Shown one piece after another: positions 55,868 through 64,000 of a DNA stretch of 64,000 nucleotides. The stretch is from Dokdonella_A sp963775445 (GTDB taxonomy: Bacteria > Pseudomonadota > Gammaproteobacteria > Xanthomonadales > Rhodanobacteraceae), in assembly GCA_963775445.1 (NCBI GenBank), contig CAVZIT010000006.1, positions 1 to 64,000 on the forward strand, read 5' to 3'. A model generated the notes under the pieces. That model was not told the origin of the DNA and made no database searches. It worked only from the letters and a program-made list of their open reading frames with translations. How positions within the stretch are numbered: position 1 is the first letter of the stretch; each line of letters begins with the position of its first letter. The position numbers were made by a program, and so were the translations under genes.

Positions 55868-56430
55868 GCCGATTGCGGGTGTACAGCGAAAGTGACCCGG
55901 ACAACGCACTCGACACCGTTAACGATGCGGCAGCGATTGCAGACGTATTGGGCGGCGTCGGCGTGCGTTTCGAACGCTGGGAGGCGACCCAGCCGATTAC
56001 ACCGGGTGCGAGTCGTGATGAGGTATTCGCGGCCTACCGTGGCGACATCGAGCGTCTCATGCGCGAGGAAGGCTACGCGACGTTCGATGTCGTGAGCCTG
56101 CGGCCCGACCACCCCGACCGCGCCGCGCTGCGCAAGAAGTTTCTCAGCGAACATCGCCATGGCGAGGACGAAGTGCGTTTCTTCGTCGCCGGAGCCGGGC
56201 AGTTCACGCTGCACATCGACGATCGCATCTACGACGTGCTGTGCGAAGCGGGCGACCTGATCGGCGTACCCGGCGGTACCCGGCACTGGTTCGACATGAG
56301 CGAGGCACCTTATTTCGTCGCGATCCGCTTGTTCACGAATCCCGACGGCTGGGTCGCCGAATTCACCGGCGAACCCATCGCCGACCGCTTTCCTCGCATG
56401 ACGCCCTGCGTCGAAGCGGCCCCTCGGTGA
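55864..56430 (+). CDS. mtnD: Acireductone dioxygenase MtnD
   Basis: Metal-dependent dioxygenase that gives 2-keto-4-methylthiobutyrate from acireductone (with Fe) or other products with Ni. The 188-residue cupin has the metal set SEHRHGEDEVRFFV (two His and Glu) and the fourth His in GGTRHWFDM. The start ATG 55864 overlaps mtnB by ATGA and the stop overlaps the PH gene by GTGA. It is of the usual length. Confidence 0.93.
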   Translation: MSRLRVYSESDPDNALDTVNDAAAIADVLGGVGVRFERWEATQPITPGASRDEVFAAYRGDIERLMREEGYATFDVVSLRPDHPDRAALRKKFLSEHRHGEDEVRFFVAGAGQFTLHIDDRIYDVLCEAGDLIGVPGGTRHWFDMSEAPYFVAIRLFTNPDGWVAEFTGEPIADRFPRMTPCVEAAPR

Positions 56431-56855
56431 GCTATCTCGACGAATCCCTGGGACCCGGCGAGAAATTGCTGGCACGCTTCGAGTTGCACTGGATCGTCAA
56501 ATGGCGGATTGCGGTGTACGTATTGCTGATCATCCCGACTCTCGGCCTGGCCCTGTTTGCAGCCATCTACGAAGTATTGCGGTTGCGCGCGATCGAACTC
56601 GGTGTCACCAACCGTCGCGTGGTCCGCAAGACCGGCATCGTCAGTCGCTCCACCGAGGAACTCAGGCTCGCCTCGATCGAGACCGTCGATTTGCACCAGA
56701 CGGTTGCCGGGCGACTGCTCGGCTACGCCGACATCGGATTGACCGGTCGCGGCGAAAGCTCGATGCAGCTCGTGCACCTCGCAAATCCGCTGGTGGCGAA
56801 GTCCGCGATTGAAAACGCCTACGCGGAACACGTCGAGGATCGGCGCTCGGCCTGA
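56427..56855 (+). CDS. PH-domain (bPH2/YdbT-like) membrane protein in the mtn operon
   Basis: A 142-residue protein of unknown role. Residues 20-55 contain one or two hydrophobic helices (WRIAVYVLLIIPTLGLALFAAI), followed by a bacterial pleckstrin-homology (DUF304) domain: LGVTNRRVVRKTGIVSRSTEELRLASIETV and LLGYADIGLTGRGESSMQLVHLANP. The start GTG 56427 overlaps mtnD by GTGA, so translation is coupled. No direct role in methionine salvage is known for this family. mtnC follows after 142 bp. Confidence 0.82.
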   Translation: MSYLDESLGPGEKLLARFELHWIVKWRIAVYVLLIIPTLGLALFAAIYEVLRLRAIELGVTNRRVVRKTGIVSRSTEELRLASIETVDLHQTVAGRLLGYADIGLTGRGESSMQLVHLANPLVAKSAIENAYAEHVEDRRSA

Positions 56856-56997
56856 AATCGCGTCAAGCTCCGCGCCGAATCGAGTCGGGGCGAGTTCCAA
56901 TCATTCGGGCACCTCGATCAAGACGCGGTACCGCAAAAAATCCACCCAGCAGCCTGCTAAGCTCGTCGAAGCGCACGATGAACGCCCGGAGGCGACG

Positions 56998-57678
56998 TTG
57001 ATCTCGACGATACTCACGGATATCGAAGGCACCACGAGCTCACTGGATTTCGTCCGGGATACGTTGTTTCCTTACGCACGCAAGCGCCTGCCCGCCTTCA
57101 TCACGACCCATGCCGAGCGCTCCGATGTCGAGCATTGGCTGCAACAGGCCGCTCGCGAAGCCGGGTTGATTTCGGCGACGCGCCAGGAGCTGATCGACCT
57201 CTTGATCGGTTGGATAGACGTCGATCGCAAGTCCACGGCACTAAAGGCGCTCCAGGGAATGATCTGGGAAGAGGGTTACCGGAGTGGGGAATTCCGGGCG
57301 CACTTTTATGCCGATGCAGTGCGCTGCCTGCGCGCATGGCACGCCCAGGGAAAGCGAATTTGCGTTTATTCCTCGGGCTCGGTACCGGCGCAGAAACTGT
57401 TTTTTGAATACGCGGACAGCGGTGACCTGAGCGACCTCGTTGCAGCTTACTTCGATACCGAAACCGGACCCAAGCGCGAAACGCAATCGTACCGACGGAT
57501 CGCCGAGGCCATTCGCACGCCACCCACTGAAATCCTGTTCCTCTCCGACATCGTCGAGGAGCTCGATGCGGCAAGCGCAGCCGGATTCGCAACGACGCTC
57601 GTCGCGCGAGCGCCATCGCGCTGCCCCGAAAAATCGACACATTCTTGCGTCGGCAATTTCGACGCAATCGTGCCCTGA
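56998..57678 (+). CDS. mtnC: Enolase-phosphatase MtnC
   Basis: HAD-superfamily bifunctional enolase-phosphatase that makes acireductone. The 226-residue protein begins ILTDIEGTTSSLDFVRDTLFPYA, the HAD DxE/DxD nucleophile region, then YSSGSVPAQKLFF (motif II/III) and FLSDIVEELDAASAAG. TTG 56998 is the start, preceded by GGAGG at a 5-bp spacing. The earlier in-frame ATG belongs to the PH gene's end and has no homology. It completes mtnB-mtnD-mtnC. Confidence 0.9.
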   Translation: MISTILTDIEGTTSSLDFVRDTLFPYARKRLPAFITTHAERSDVEHWLQQAAREAGLISATRQELIDLLIGWIDVDRKSTALKALQGMIWEEGYRSGEFRAHFYADAVRCLRAWHAQGKRICVYSSGSVPAQKLFFEYADSGDLSDLVAAYFDTETGPKRETQSYRRIAEAIRTPPTEILFLSDIVEELDAASAAGFATTLVARAPSRCPEKSTHSCVGNFDAIVP

Positions 57679-57682
57679 GGCC

Positions 57683-58708
57683 ATGCACGCGCGCATCGTC
57701 GCAGTCCTACTCGCCTCGGCGATTGCCGGTTTCGCCGCCGGCACGCTGTGGCAAGCGCATTCGTACCGGATCATTTCGCCGCCGCCGGCCAGACCGGTTG
57801 TTGCGGCCTCCAGGAAGGAAACCGACGACACGGACGCATCGCGGCTCCCGGCTTTCGACGCGGAACTCGTGATGTACGATCAGCCTCGCCTGCTCGACAA
57901 GGCGCTCGCGAAAATCGAACCGCAAAGACCGGGTGTGATCGATCTCTACGTCATCGCCTTCGCCGGCGACGGCGGCGAAGATGTGTTCCGCAACGAGGCC
58001 GAATACACGCGTTCATTGTTCTCGAGGCGTTTCGACGCGAATGGTCATGTGCTGGTGCTCGAAAACAATCCAGCCACCGTGGCAAACACGCCGCTCGCGA
58101 CCCTGACCAACCTGACCTGGGCACTTGATGCGATCGCCGCAAAGATGGATCCATCGCAAGACGTGCTGCTGCTGTACCTTACTTCGCATGGTTCCGCGGA
58201 TCACCAGTTGCTGGTCGATCTCGATCCGCTGCCTCTCGACCCGATCGACCCGACTGATCTGGCCGACGCCCTCGACACCGATCCGCCGCTGCGCTGGAAA
58301 GTGGTGGTCGTGAATGCCTGCTTCTCCGGTGGCTTCATCGATGCGTTGCGAAGTCCGACGACGATGCTCATCACGTCGGCACGCAGCGATCGCAGCTCAT
58401 TCGGTTGCGGCTTCGATTCCGATATCACCTGGTTTGGCAAGGCGTTCCTGCTGGATGCGCTCAACCGCAGCAACTCGCTGCCCGCTGCATTCCGGCAGGC
58501 GAAAACGCTGGTCGCGAAGTGGGAACAGCGGGATCACGAGATGCCTTCGGAGCCGCAGTTCGCGAGCGCACCGGCGATCGATGCCCAACTCCGACGGTGG
58601 AGCCGGCAACTCGTGCGAAGGCCATCCATCTCGTTCGCGCCAGCGAATGCACTACATTCACATCGCAGGACCAATGATGCCGACCCTGGCAGGAGTGCTC
58701 ATCGATGA
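57683..58708 (+). CDS. C13-family (legumain-like) cysteine peptidase, membrane-anchored or secreted
   Basis: A 341-residue clan CD peptidase homologue. The N-terminal hydrophobic segment (about 5-24) is a signal anchor or signal peptide, followed by a Pro/Ser linker to about 55. The caspase-like domain (about 60-300) has the catalytic dyad His169 in LYLTSHGS and Cys213 in VVVNACFSGG, each preceded by a hydrophobic strand as in peptidase C13 and caspases. Substrate and maturation are unknown. ATG 57683 begins 5 bp after mtnC, and its stop overlaps the DUF202 gene (ATGA), suggesting a functional pair. Confidence 0.8.
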   Translation: MHARIVAVLLASAIAGFAAGTLWQAHSYRIISPPPARPVVAASRKETDDTDASRLPAFDAELVMYDQPRLLDKALAKIEPQRPGVIDLYVIAFAGDGGEDVFRNEAEYTRSLFSRRFDANGHVLVLENNPATVANTPLATLTNLTWALDAIAAKMDPSQDVLLLYLTSHGSADHQLLVDLDPLPLDPIDPTDLADALDTDPPLRWKVVVVNACFSGGFIDALRSPTTMLITSARSDRSSFGCGFDSDITWFGKAFLLDALNRSNSLPAAFRQAKTLVAKWEQRDHEMPSEPQFASAPAIDAQLRRWSRQLVRRPSISFAPANALHSHRRTNDADPGRSAHR

Positions 58709-59103
58709 GCGACGAAAATCGCCAGACCACCGATTCACGCCGACTCGTGTATTTCGCCGCCGAGCGCACGCTGACAGCATGGGTGCGCATGTCCGTTTCG
58801 CTGATGGCGCTCGGTTTCGTGATCGACCGTTTCGGTCTGCTGCTCGAACAGATGGCGTCGCCGGACGGCTCGCTCGATCGGCAAAGGCATTTTTCGTTCT
58901 GGGCCGGCAGCGCACTGGTCGCTCTCGGTATCGCCATGCTCGCCACCGGCATCGTGCGATTCTGGCGGTTTGCGCAAGCGTACGATCATGAGCGGGACGC
59001 GCCAACGCGCCGCGGCATCCAGATTGCGGCGATTTACGCGTCGATTCTCGGCGTGTTCGGGCTGGTGCTGCTGGCGTTCCTGATCGCGATGGCGGATCGC
59101 TGA
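58705..59103 (+). CDS. DUF202 (YidH-like) membrane protein
   Basis: A 132-residue protein with three predicted helices (about 25-47, 65-84, 105-127) and the conserved DUF202 motif LVYFAAERTLTAWVRMSVSLMALGF, which has the RT-x-WVR signature. Function is unknown. Its ATG overlaps the C13 peptidase stop (ATGA). Confidence 0.87.
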   Translation: MSDENRQTTDSRRLVYFAAERTLTAWVRMSVSLMALGFVIDRFGLLLEQMASPDGSLDRQRHFSFWAGSALVALGIAMLATGIVRFWRFAQAYDHERDAPTRRGIQIAAIYASILGVFGLVLLAFLIAMADR

Positions 59104-59185
59104 CAGCATGCGACGTTCGCGCAATCTTTCGCGATGCACGTCGTATCGGTAGGATGCAGGGTTTTGGCATCGAGGAATTCGCATC

Positions 59186-61687
59186 ATGCGCAACGTCGTC
59201 GTCGCTTTCAGTCTTGCGCTGGCTTTTGCGCAGTCCGCATCCGCCACCGAGTGGGTCGTGCAGGCGCACTACGACTCGCGCGCAGCGCTGATACGAGCGG
59301 CTGTGCACTTCGAGCATCTGATCGTCGATGCAAAGACGCAAACGCTGCGCGTCGACACCAATGAGGACGGTATGCGCGCTCTTGAAGATGCCGGTCTGAC
59401 CATCGAGATAGACCAGATCGCGAGTGCCAAGCTCCAATCGTTCTACGCCAAGCTCGAAGACGCGCGCGCGGCCGGGCACGGCATCGACAGCATTCCCGGA
59501 TTCCAGTGCTTCCGCACCGTCGAGGAAACCTATCAGACCATGGACGACCTGGCTGCCGCGCATCCCGATATCGTCGCGATCGACGACATCGGTCCAACCT
59601 GGAAGCGCACGCAGAACCCGGACGAAGGTTACGAAATGCGCTCGCTCCGCATCACCAACTTCGACACGATCGGCAACGATCCGGATCGCCCGAGGATGGT
59701 CGTATTCAGTTCGATCCATGCCCGCGAATATTCGCCGGCCGAGCTCGATACACGCTTCGCAGAATGGCTGGTAAACAGCTACGGAACCGATCCCGAGGCG
59801 ACCTGGCTGGTGGATCACAACGATTTTCGGCTGATTCTCCAAGCCAATCCGGACGGCCGCAAACTCGCCGAGATGCAGATCTATCAGCGCAAGAACCTCG
59901 ACACGATCAACGGGCCGTGCAGCGACGAAAACGAGTTCTCACAACCCGGCGTGGATCTGAACCGCAATTTCCCTTTCCATTGGAACATCACCAATGGCGG
60001 CGGTTCCAGCGGCTTCACCTGCGATCAGACGTTTCGTGGTCCGTTGGCGAATTCCGAACCTGAAACCGAGAACCTCACCAGCTACATCCAGGGAACTTGC
60101 GACGCCGACGGAAATTGCGCTGGCGGAATCTTCGCCGATCATCGCACCGGCTCGACCGATCCGATGACGGGCGGCGATGACGGCGGCGCGGCACCGAACG
60201 ACACCAGCGGGTTCTTCGTGGATATCCACAGCAATGCCGCGCTGGTGTTATGGCCATGGGGCGACACCGGTTCGGCGGCGCCCAATCGAAGTGAGCTACG
60301 CACCCTCGGTCGGCGCATCGCATATTTCAACGGCTATACGCCGGAACAGTCGGATTCGCTCTACCCGACCGACGGAACGACCGACGACAACTTCTATGGC
60401 CTGCTGGGCGTTCCGGCCTTCACGATCGAAACCAACGGCTCGGATTTCTTCGAGGATTGCGCGACGTTCGAAGGCGACACCGCACCGCGAAATATCGAAG
60501 CGCTGCGTTACGCCGCGCGCACGCTGCATGCACCGTACGAATTGCCGGCGGGTCCGGACACCGTAAGCGTCAGCGCCGAACCGGATCTCGTCGTTGCCGG
60601 CGATCCGGTCATGCTGAGCGCGCATCTGGACAGCAGCCGCTTCAATCAGACGAACGGCACCGAACCGGTGCGCAACATTGCCAGCGCTGCGGCATACATC
60701 GACCAGTTGCCTTGGGATGCCGGGGCATTTGCGTATTCGCTGGACCCCAGCGATGGCGCGTTCGATTCGCCAACCGAAGATGTCGAAGCGATGCTCGATA
60801 CCACCGGGCTCGCGAGCGGTCGCCATCTCGTGTACGTCCAAGGAACCAGCGTCGACGACCAGCCGGGCACGCCCGACGCCGCATTCATCGAGATCGCGCA
60901 GCCGGGCGAGATCGCGACAGTGGGCGGGATAGTGTCAGATGCGGAAACCAGTACGCCGCTCGCGGCGGACCTTGATTTTGTGCGCGAGGACGATGGCACC
61001 AACCACACGATCACGAGCGATCCCGACACAGGTGCCTACGAGGAAAACCTGCGCAGCGGCACGTTCGATCTGACGGTCACCGCCGATGGTTACATTCCCA
61101 CCCATGTCGACGCACTGAATGTCTCCGGCGGCCAGACCCTGACGCAGAATGTCTCGCTTGAGCCGGTCTGCACCGCGCTCGATGACGATGCCGAAAGCGA
61201 CCACGGCGACTGGACGATCCGCGGGCCCTGGGGAATCATCCCGGGATTCGCGGGCCATGCGAGCAACGTCTGGACCGACAGCCCGAACGGTGATTACGGC
61301 GACAACATCTCGGGCAACCAGGTCTCGCTGACTTCGCAGGTGTACGATTTCAGCCAGAACACTGATTCCTCGCTGCGCTTCGACGACTATTGCGACACCG
61401 AGTCGGGCTATGATTTCGGTCACGTGGATGTCTCGACCGACGGCGGCACCAGCTGGTCCGAGGTGTATTCGTGTTCCGGACGCGCGAACTGGCAGACCGA
61501 GCAGATCGTGCTGCCTCAACTGGATGGCGAGAGTGAAGTCAGTATCCGCTTTCGCCTGACGTCCGATTCTTTCGTCGAGGCAAGCGGCTGGTCGCTGGAC
61601 AATATTCGCCTGCAATTCGGCGGAAATGCGTGCCACCAGGTCGACAATGACACGATTTTCGAAAGCGATTTCGAAACCACCCCATGA
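59186..61687 (+). CDS. Secreted M14 zinc carboxypeptidase with C-terminal accessory domains
   Basis: An 833-residue exported metallopeptidase. Signal peptide about 1-20 (VVVAFSLALAFAQSASA). The M14 domain (about 105-450) has zinc ligands H178 and E181 in SSIHAREYSP, H348 in VDIHSN, substrate-site N259/R260 in VDLNRNFP, and catalytic E415 in FTIETNG. A carboxypeptidase-regulatory-like domain (about 573-650) follows, then an immune-inhibitor-A-type beta domain (about 665-815: DHGDWTIRG, SGYDFGHVDVSTDGGTSW). The C-terminus ends CHQVDNDTIFESDFETTP, a pattern discussed under findings. It digests peptides outside the cell. Confidence 0.9.
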   Translation: MRNVVVAFSLALAFAQSASATEWVVQAHYDSRAALIRAAVHFEHLIVDAKTQTLRVDTNEDGMRALEDAGLTIEIDQIASAKLQSFYAKLEDARAAGHGIDSIPGFQCFRTVEETYQTMDDLAAAHPDIVAIDDIGPTWKRTQNPDEGYEMRSLRITNFDTIGNDPDRPRMVVFSSIHAREYSPAELDTRFAEWLVNSYGTDPEATWLVDHNDFRLILQANPDGRKLAEMQIYQRKNLDTINGPCSDENEFSQPGVDLNRNFPFHWNITNGGGSSGFTCDQTFRGPLANSEPETENLTSYIQGTCDADGNCAGGIFADHRTGSTDPMTGGDDGGAAPNDTSGFFVDIHSNAALVLWPWGDTGSAAPNRSELRTLGRRIAYFNGYTPEQSDSLYPTDGTTDDNFYGLLGVPAFTIETNGSDFFEDCATFEGDTAPRNIEALRYAARTLHAPYELPAGPDTVSVSAEPDLVVAGDPVMLSAHLDSSRFNQTNGTEPVRNIASAAAYIDQLPWDAGAFAYSLDPSDGAFDSPTEDVEAMLDTTGLASGRHLVYVQGTSVDDQPGTPDAAFIEIAQPGEIATVGGIVSDAETSTPLAADLDFVREDDGTNHTITSDPDTGAYEENLRSGTFDLTVTADGYIPTHVDALNVSGGQTLTQNVSLEPVCTALDDDAESDHGDWTIRGPWGIIPGFAGHASNVWTDSPNGDYGDNISGNQVSLTSQVYDFSQNTDSSLRFDDYCDTESGYDFGHVDVSTDGGTSWSEVYSCSGRANWQTEQIVLPQLDGESEVSIRFRLTSDSFVEASGWSLDNIRLQFGGNACHQVDNDTIFESDFETTP

Positions 61688-61703
61688 GCGTCTGACCCTC
61701 ACC

Positions 61704-62306
61704 ATGCAACTTTATCTGAGCCTGACATCGCCGTTTGCCCGCAAGGTCCGCGTCGCCCTGATCGAGCAGAACCTGATCGAGCGCACCGAGTTGAAGATCG
61801 TCGATCCGTGGGCTGATGCGGAAGGCCTGGCCGCCGTCAACCCGTTGCTGCAAGTACCGACGCTGGTTCTCGACAACGGTCTCGCCTTGACCAACAGCGA
61901 CACGATCCTCGCGTGGATCGATCGCACGCATCCGGATCCGTCGCTTTGGCCGACCGAAGCCAATTCGCTGACGCGCGCGCAAGCCATCGCCGCTCTCGCG
62001 CAAGGGATGATCGAATACACGGTCTACATCGTGCTCGAACGCCGCAAACCCGCGCAGCAACAGGGTACGGGCATGATCGAGCGGCGCCTGGCCGGCATCC
62101 AGCGCGTCGTCGCGGCGCTCGAGCGGCGCTTCGATTGCGACACCTCAGGTTTTCATCTCGACGCAATCGGCGTGGCCTGTGCTCTGGCCTATCTCGATTT
62201 TCGCCTGCCGGAACTTGACTGGCGAAACAAGTCGCCCAGGCTGAACCGCTGGCTCGAATGGGCTGCGAAGCGGCCTTCGATGCAGGCCACAGCCCCTCCG
62301 ACCTGA
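61704..62306 (+). CDS. Glutathione S-transferase family protein
   Basis: A 200-residue GST. The thioredoxin-like N-terminal domain has TSPFARKVRVALIEQN, with the Ser-containing contact motif SPFARKVR typical of several bacterial classes, and NPLLQVPTLVLDNGLALTNSDTI for glutathione binding (cis-Pro VPTL). The helical C-terminal domain runs from about 85. Substrate unknown. ATG 61704 (MQLYLS) is chosen over an upstream start inside the M14 gene. Confidence 0.88.
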   Translation: MQLYLSLTSPFARKVRVALIEQNLIERTELKIVDPWADAEGLAAVNPLLQVPTLVLDNGLALTNSDTILAWIDRTHPDPSLWPTEANSLTRAQAIAALAQGMIEYTVYIVLERRKPAQQQGTGMIERRLAGIQRVVAALERRFDCDTSGFHLDAIGVACALAYLDFRLPELDWRNKSPRLNRWLEWAAKRPSMQATAPPT

Positions 62307-62361
62307 GGTATCGATCGATCAGGAATTCGGTTGCGCGCTCAATCGCGGGCGAGCGCGGAAA

Positions 62362-64000
62362 CTACGATCCTTTGCTCGGTTGAGGACATTCCACCAGGCA
62401 TCCGCTTGCAACCAGCTCGCAGATGCAACGCACATCGCCATCCATCGCGCGATCGCGCGGCATGAACGCAACCGATTGCCGGATTTTTGCGTGGGCCCGT
62501 GAAACGGCATTGCCTGAACGGAAGTCGTCCGCTTTTGCCAGCGCCTCCATGAGCGCCTCCGTTTCCGCAACGAACACGGCGTAACGTGGATCGTCGGGGC
62601 GTGGCGCGTTGGAAATCTTGCCGGAAAGCGCGCGCCAGTCTCCGCGGGAAGCCAACCGGCGCGCCGCGTTGAGCATGTCCTGCCGGTAATCCAGTGCTTG
62701 CGCCGCGGTGTACAACTCGAGCGCAAGCACGTGCCCGAGATCCTCGGTCATCTCGAGCACGTGCCGCGCCTCGTTGGCGCCCATCGAGACATGGTCCTCG
62801 GCATTGGCGCTGGTCGGAATCGAATACACGCTCGCCGGATGCGCACGCGTCGCAAGGTCGTTGACCAGCGCCGCAGCGGTGTACTGCACGATCATGAATC
62901 CCGAGTCGGTTGCGTCCTCGTTGCCGATCAGGAAAGGGGGCAACCCGTCGCTGGTGGCCGCATCGACGAGCTTGTTGAGGCGCCTTTCCGAAATCGACGC
63001 GAGCACCGGAATTGCCGCCTTCATGTAGCTCATGACGAGAGCGAGTGGCATACCGTGGAAGTGCCCGGCCGAAATGACTTGATCCTCGATCACTTTCGCA
63101 TCGGGCGCATCCGGAAAGACCAGCGGATTGTCGGTCACCGAATTCAGTTCGATATCGATGACCCGGCAGGCCTGCTGCCATGCATCACGCACCGCGCCGT
63201 GCACTTGCGGCGCGCATCGCAAACAATAGGCATCTTGCGGCTGATGTTTCTTGCCGCCCTTGAACGGCAGGAAGCGCGCGTAGAACGCCTCCTTGCCATG
63301 GCGTTGCGCGGGTGGCACGTAATCCCATGCGATATCGAAATGCTGTTGTTGGTCCTCCGGATCGCTCCAGGCTTCGGCAGACCAGGCACGAAAGCGCGGG
63401 ACCAGGTGGTATGGAATATCAATGAGCGTCGATCCGGCGAGCAGCGCGCGCAGATGGGCGGCCGTGTCGACCTGGCCAGGATGCGGACGCAGTGCGTGGA
63501 CCTCTTCGCGCAGCGCACCGCTGCGACCGGCGAAAGCGTCCATGCTCATGGCCGTGGCAAGTTCGGCCGTTGCAAGCAAGGTTTCGATTCGATCAAGCGC
63601 GAGGACGGCGCAGGCGAGCATCTGCGCCGTGCCGTTGTTGAGGGCAAGGCCTTCCTTGAACGATAGCCGCACGGGTTCCAGTCCGGCGCGTTTCAACGCT
63701 TCCGCGCCATCCATGCGTTCACCGCGATAAAACGCCTCGCCCTCGCCGAGCAACACCGCGGCCAGATGCGACAGCGGTGCGAGATCGCCACTCGCGCCAA
63801 CCGATCCCTTTTCCGGGACGACCGGCGTTACGTCGCGATTGAGCAACTCGGCGAGTGCCTCGAGCGTTGCCGCGCGAATTCCCGAATGTCCGCGCATGAG
63901 CGTATTGACACGAATCACGAGCATTGCGCGCACAACGTCCGTCGCAAACGGGCGACCGACGCAGACCGCATGGCTGATGATGAGGTTGTGCTGCAATTCC
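62362..64000 (-). CDS. hutH: Histidine ammonia-lyase HutH, N-terminus beyond window
   Basis: Deaminates histidine to urocanate, first step of histidine degradation. The visible part covers about 546 residues and reaches the right edge at HNLIISHAV, inside the conserved N-terminal region before the active-site loop, so the start is not in view. The self-formed MIO cofactor triad Ala-Ser-Gly is in GSVGASGDLAPLSHLA. The later conserved blocks NGTAQML, YSIPTSANAEDHVSMG and QALDYRQDML are present, and the C-terminus is complete at 62362. It converges on the GST gene. Phenylalanine/tyrosine lyases share the fold, but spacing and SANAEDHVSMG favour HutH. Confidence 0.92.
   Translation of the reverse strand, partial: ELQHNLIISHAVCVGRPFATDVVRAMLVIRVNTLMRGHSGIRAATLEALAELLNRDVTPVVPEKGSVGASGDLAPLSHLAAVLLGEGEAFYRGERMDGAEALKRAGLEPVRLSFKEGLALNNGTAQMLACAVLALDRIETLLATAELATAMSMDAFAGRSGALREEVHALRPHPGQVDTAAHLRALLAGSTLIDIPYHLVPRFRAWSAEAWSDPEDQQQHFDIAWDYVPPAQRHGKEAFYARFLPFKGGKKHQPQDAYCLRCAPQVHGAVRDAWQQACRVIDIELNSVTDNPLVFPDAPDAKVIEDQVISAGHFHGMPLALVMSYMKAAIPVLASISERRLNKLVDAATSDGLPPFLIGNEDATDSGFMIVQYTAAALVNDLATRAHPASVYSIPTSANAEDHVSMGANEARHVLEMTEDLGHVLALELYTAAQALDYRQDMLNAARRLASRGDWRALSGKISNAPRPDDPRYAVFVAETEALMEALAKADDFRSGNAVSRAHAKIRQSVAFMPRDRAMDGDVRCICELVASGCLVECPQPSKGS

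Overview
The window is about 64 kb of GC-rich, densely coding bacterial chromosome. Gene content and order point to a gammaproteobacterium of the Lysobacterales (Xanthomonadales), probably a Rhodanobacteraceae-like lineage. The support is the order pyrG-kdsA-eno-ftsB-ispD-ispF-truD followed by surE-pcm-yqaA-nlpD-rpoS, a LigA with an extra helix-hairpin-helix stretch before its BRCT domain, a methylthioinosine phosphorylase next to hpt and nagZ, a HiPIP, and secreted proteins of the type common in that order. I saw no rRNA, tRNA, CRISPR array, prophage or transposase.

Layout. 1-5.4 kb: ligA (minus strand, C-terminus off the left edge, two frameshifts, and an in-frame 36-bp repeat insertion), then a plus-strand ABC exporter and a Rieske oxygenase. 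5.6-11.9 kb: cold-shock gene, purine/methylthioadenosine salvage (MTIP, hpt), nagZ, rlmD, a response regulator-Hpt protein, recO. 11.9-26.1 kb: folP and ftsH-rlmE, normally close neighbours, are separated by about 10.7 kb holding five co-oriented members of one family (membrane segment, FlgO/TolB-like domain, TPRs) plus a 1066-residue BNR-repeat secreted protein. Three family members look intact, one is a 147-residue internally deleted miniature, and one is a decayed pseudogene. 26.3-38.6 kb: stationary-phase/housekeeping block (rpoS, nlpD, yqaA, pcm, surE, smr, truD, ispF, ispD, ftsB, eno, kdsA, pyrG). 38.8-42.8 kb: parE, an MFS exporter, hutG. 42.9-44.8 kb: iron-uptake cluster (FTR1 permease, cupredoxin, helical CxxCH protein) with two Fur-box-like palindromes. 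45-51.4 kb: plus-strand leucine/isoleucine catabolism (liuC, cupin, liuD, liuE, GNAT, HSD10-type SDR) running into the EF-P paralogue efpL/yeiP. 51.5-55.1 kb: amino-acid permease, rmuC, HiPIP. 55.3-57.7 kb: methionine-salvage operon mtnB-mtnD-PH protein-mtnC. 57.7-62.3 kb: a C13 (legumain-like) protease coupled to a DUF202 membrane protein, a large secreted M14 carboxypeptidase, a GST. 62.4-64 kb: hutH (N-terminus off the right edge).

How the genes work together. MTIP (about 6 kb) and MtnB/C/D (about 55 kb) are parts of one route recycling 5'-methylthioadenosine to methionine, and Hpt re-uses the hypoxanthine released by MTIP. The 45-51 kb operon sends leucine and isoleucine carbon to acetyl-CoA. 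HutG and HutH mark histidine catabolism. This fits an amino-acid- and peptide-feeding heterotroph with secreted peptidases.

Caution on sequence quality: ligA carries two +1 shifts, truD one +1 shift, and the TPR pseudogene a -1 shift in a C6/G6 run. Some may be assembly indels rather than real mutations. Start codons are inferred from homology, overlaps and ribosome-binding sites, and alternatives are given.
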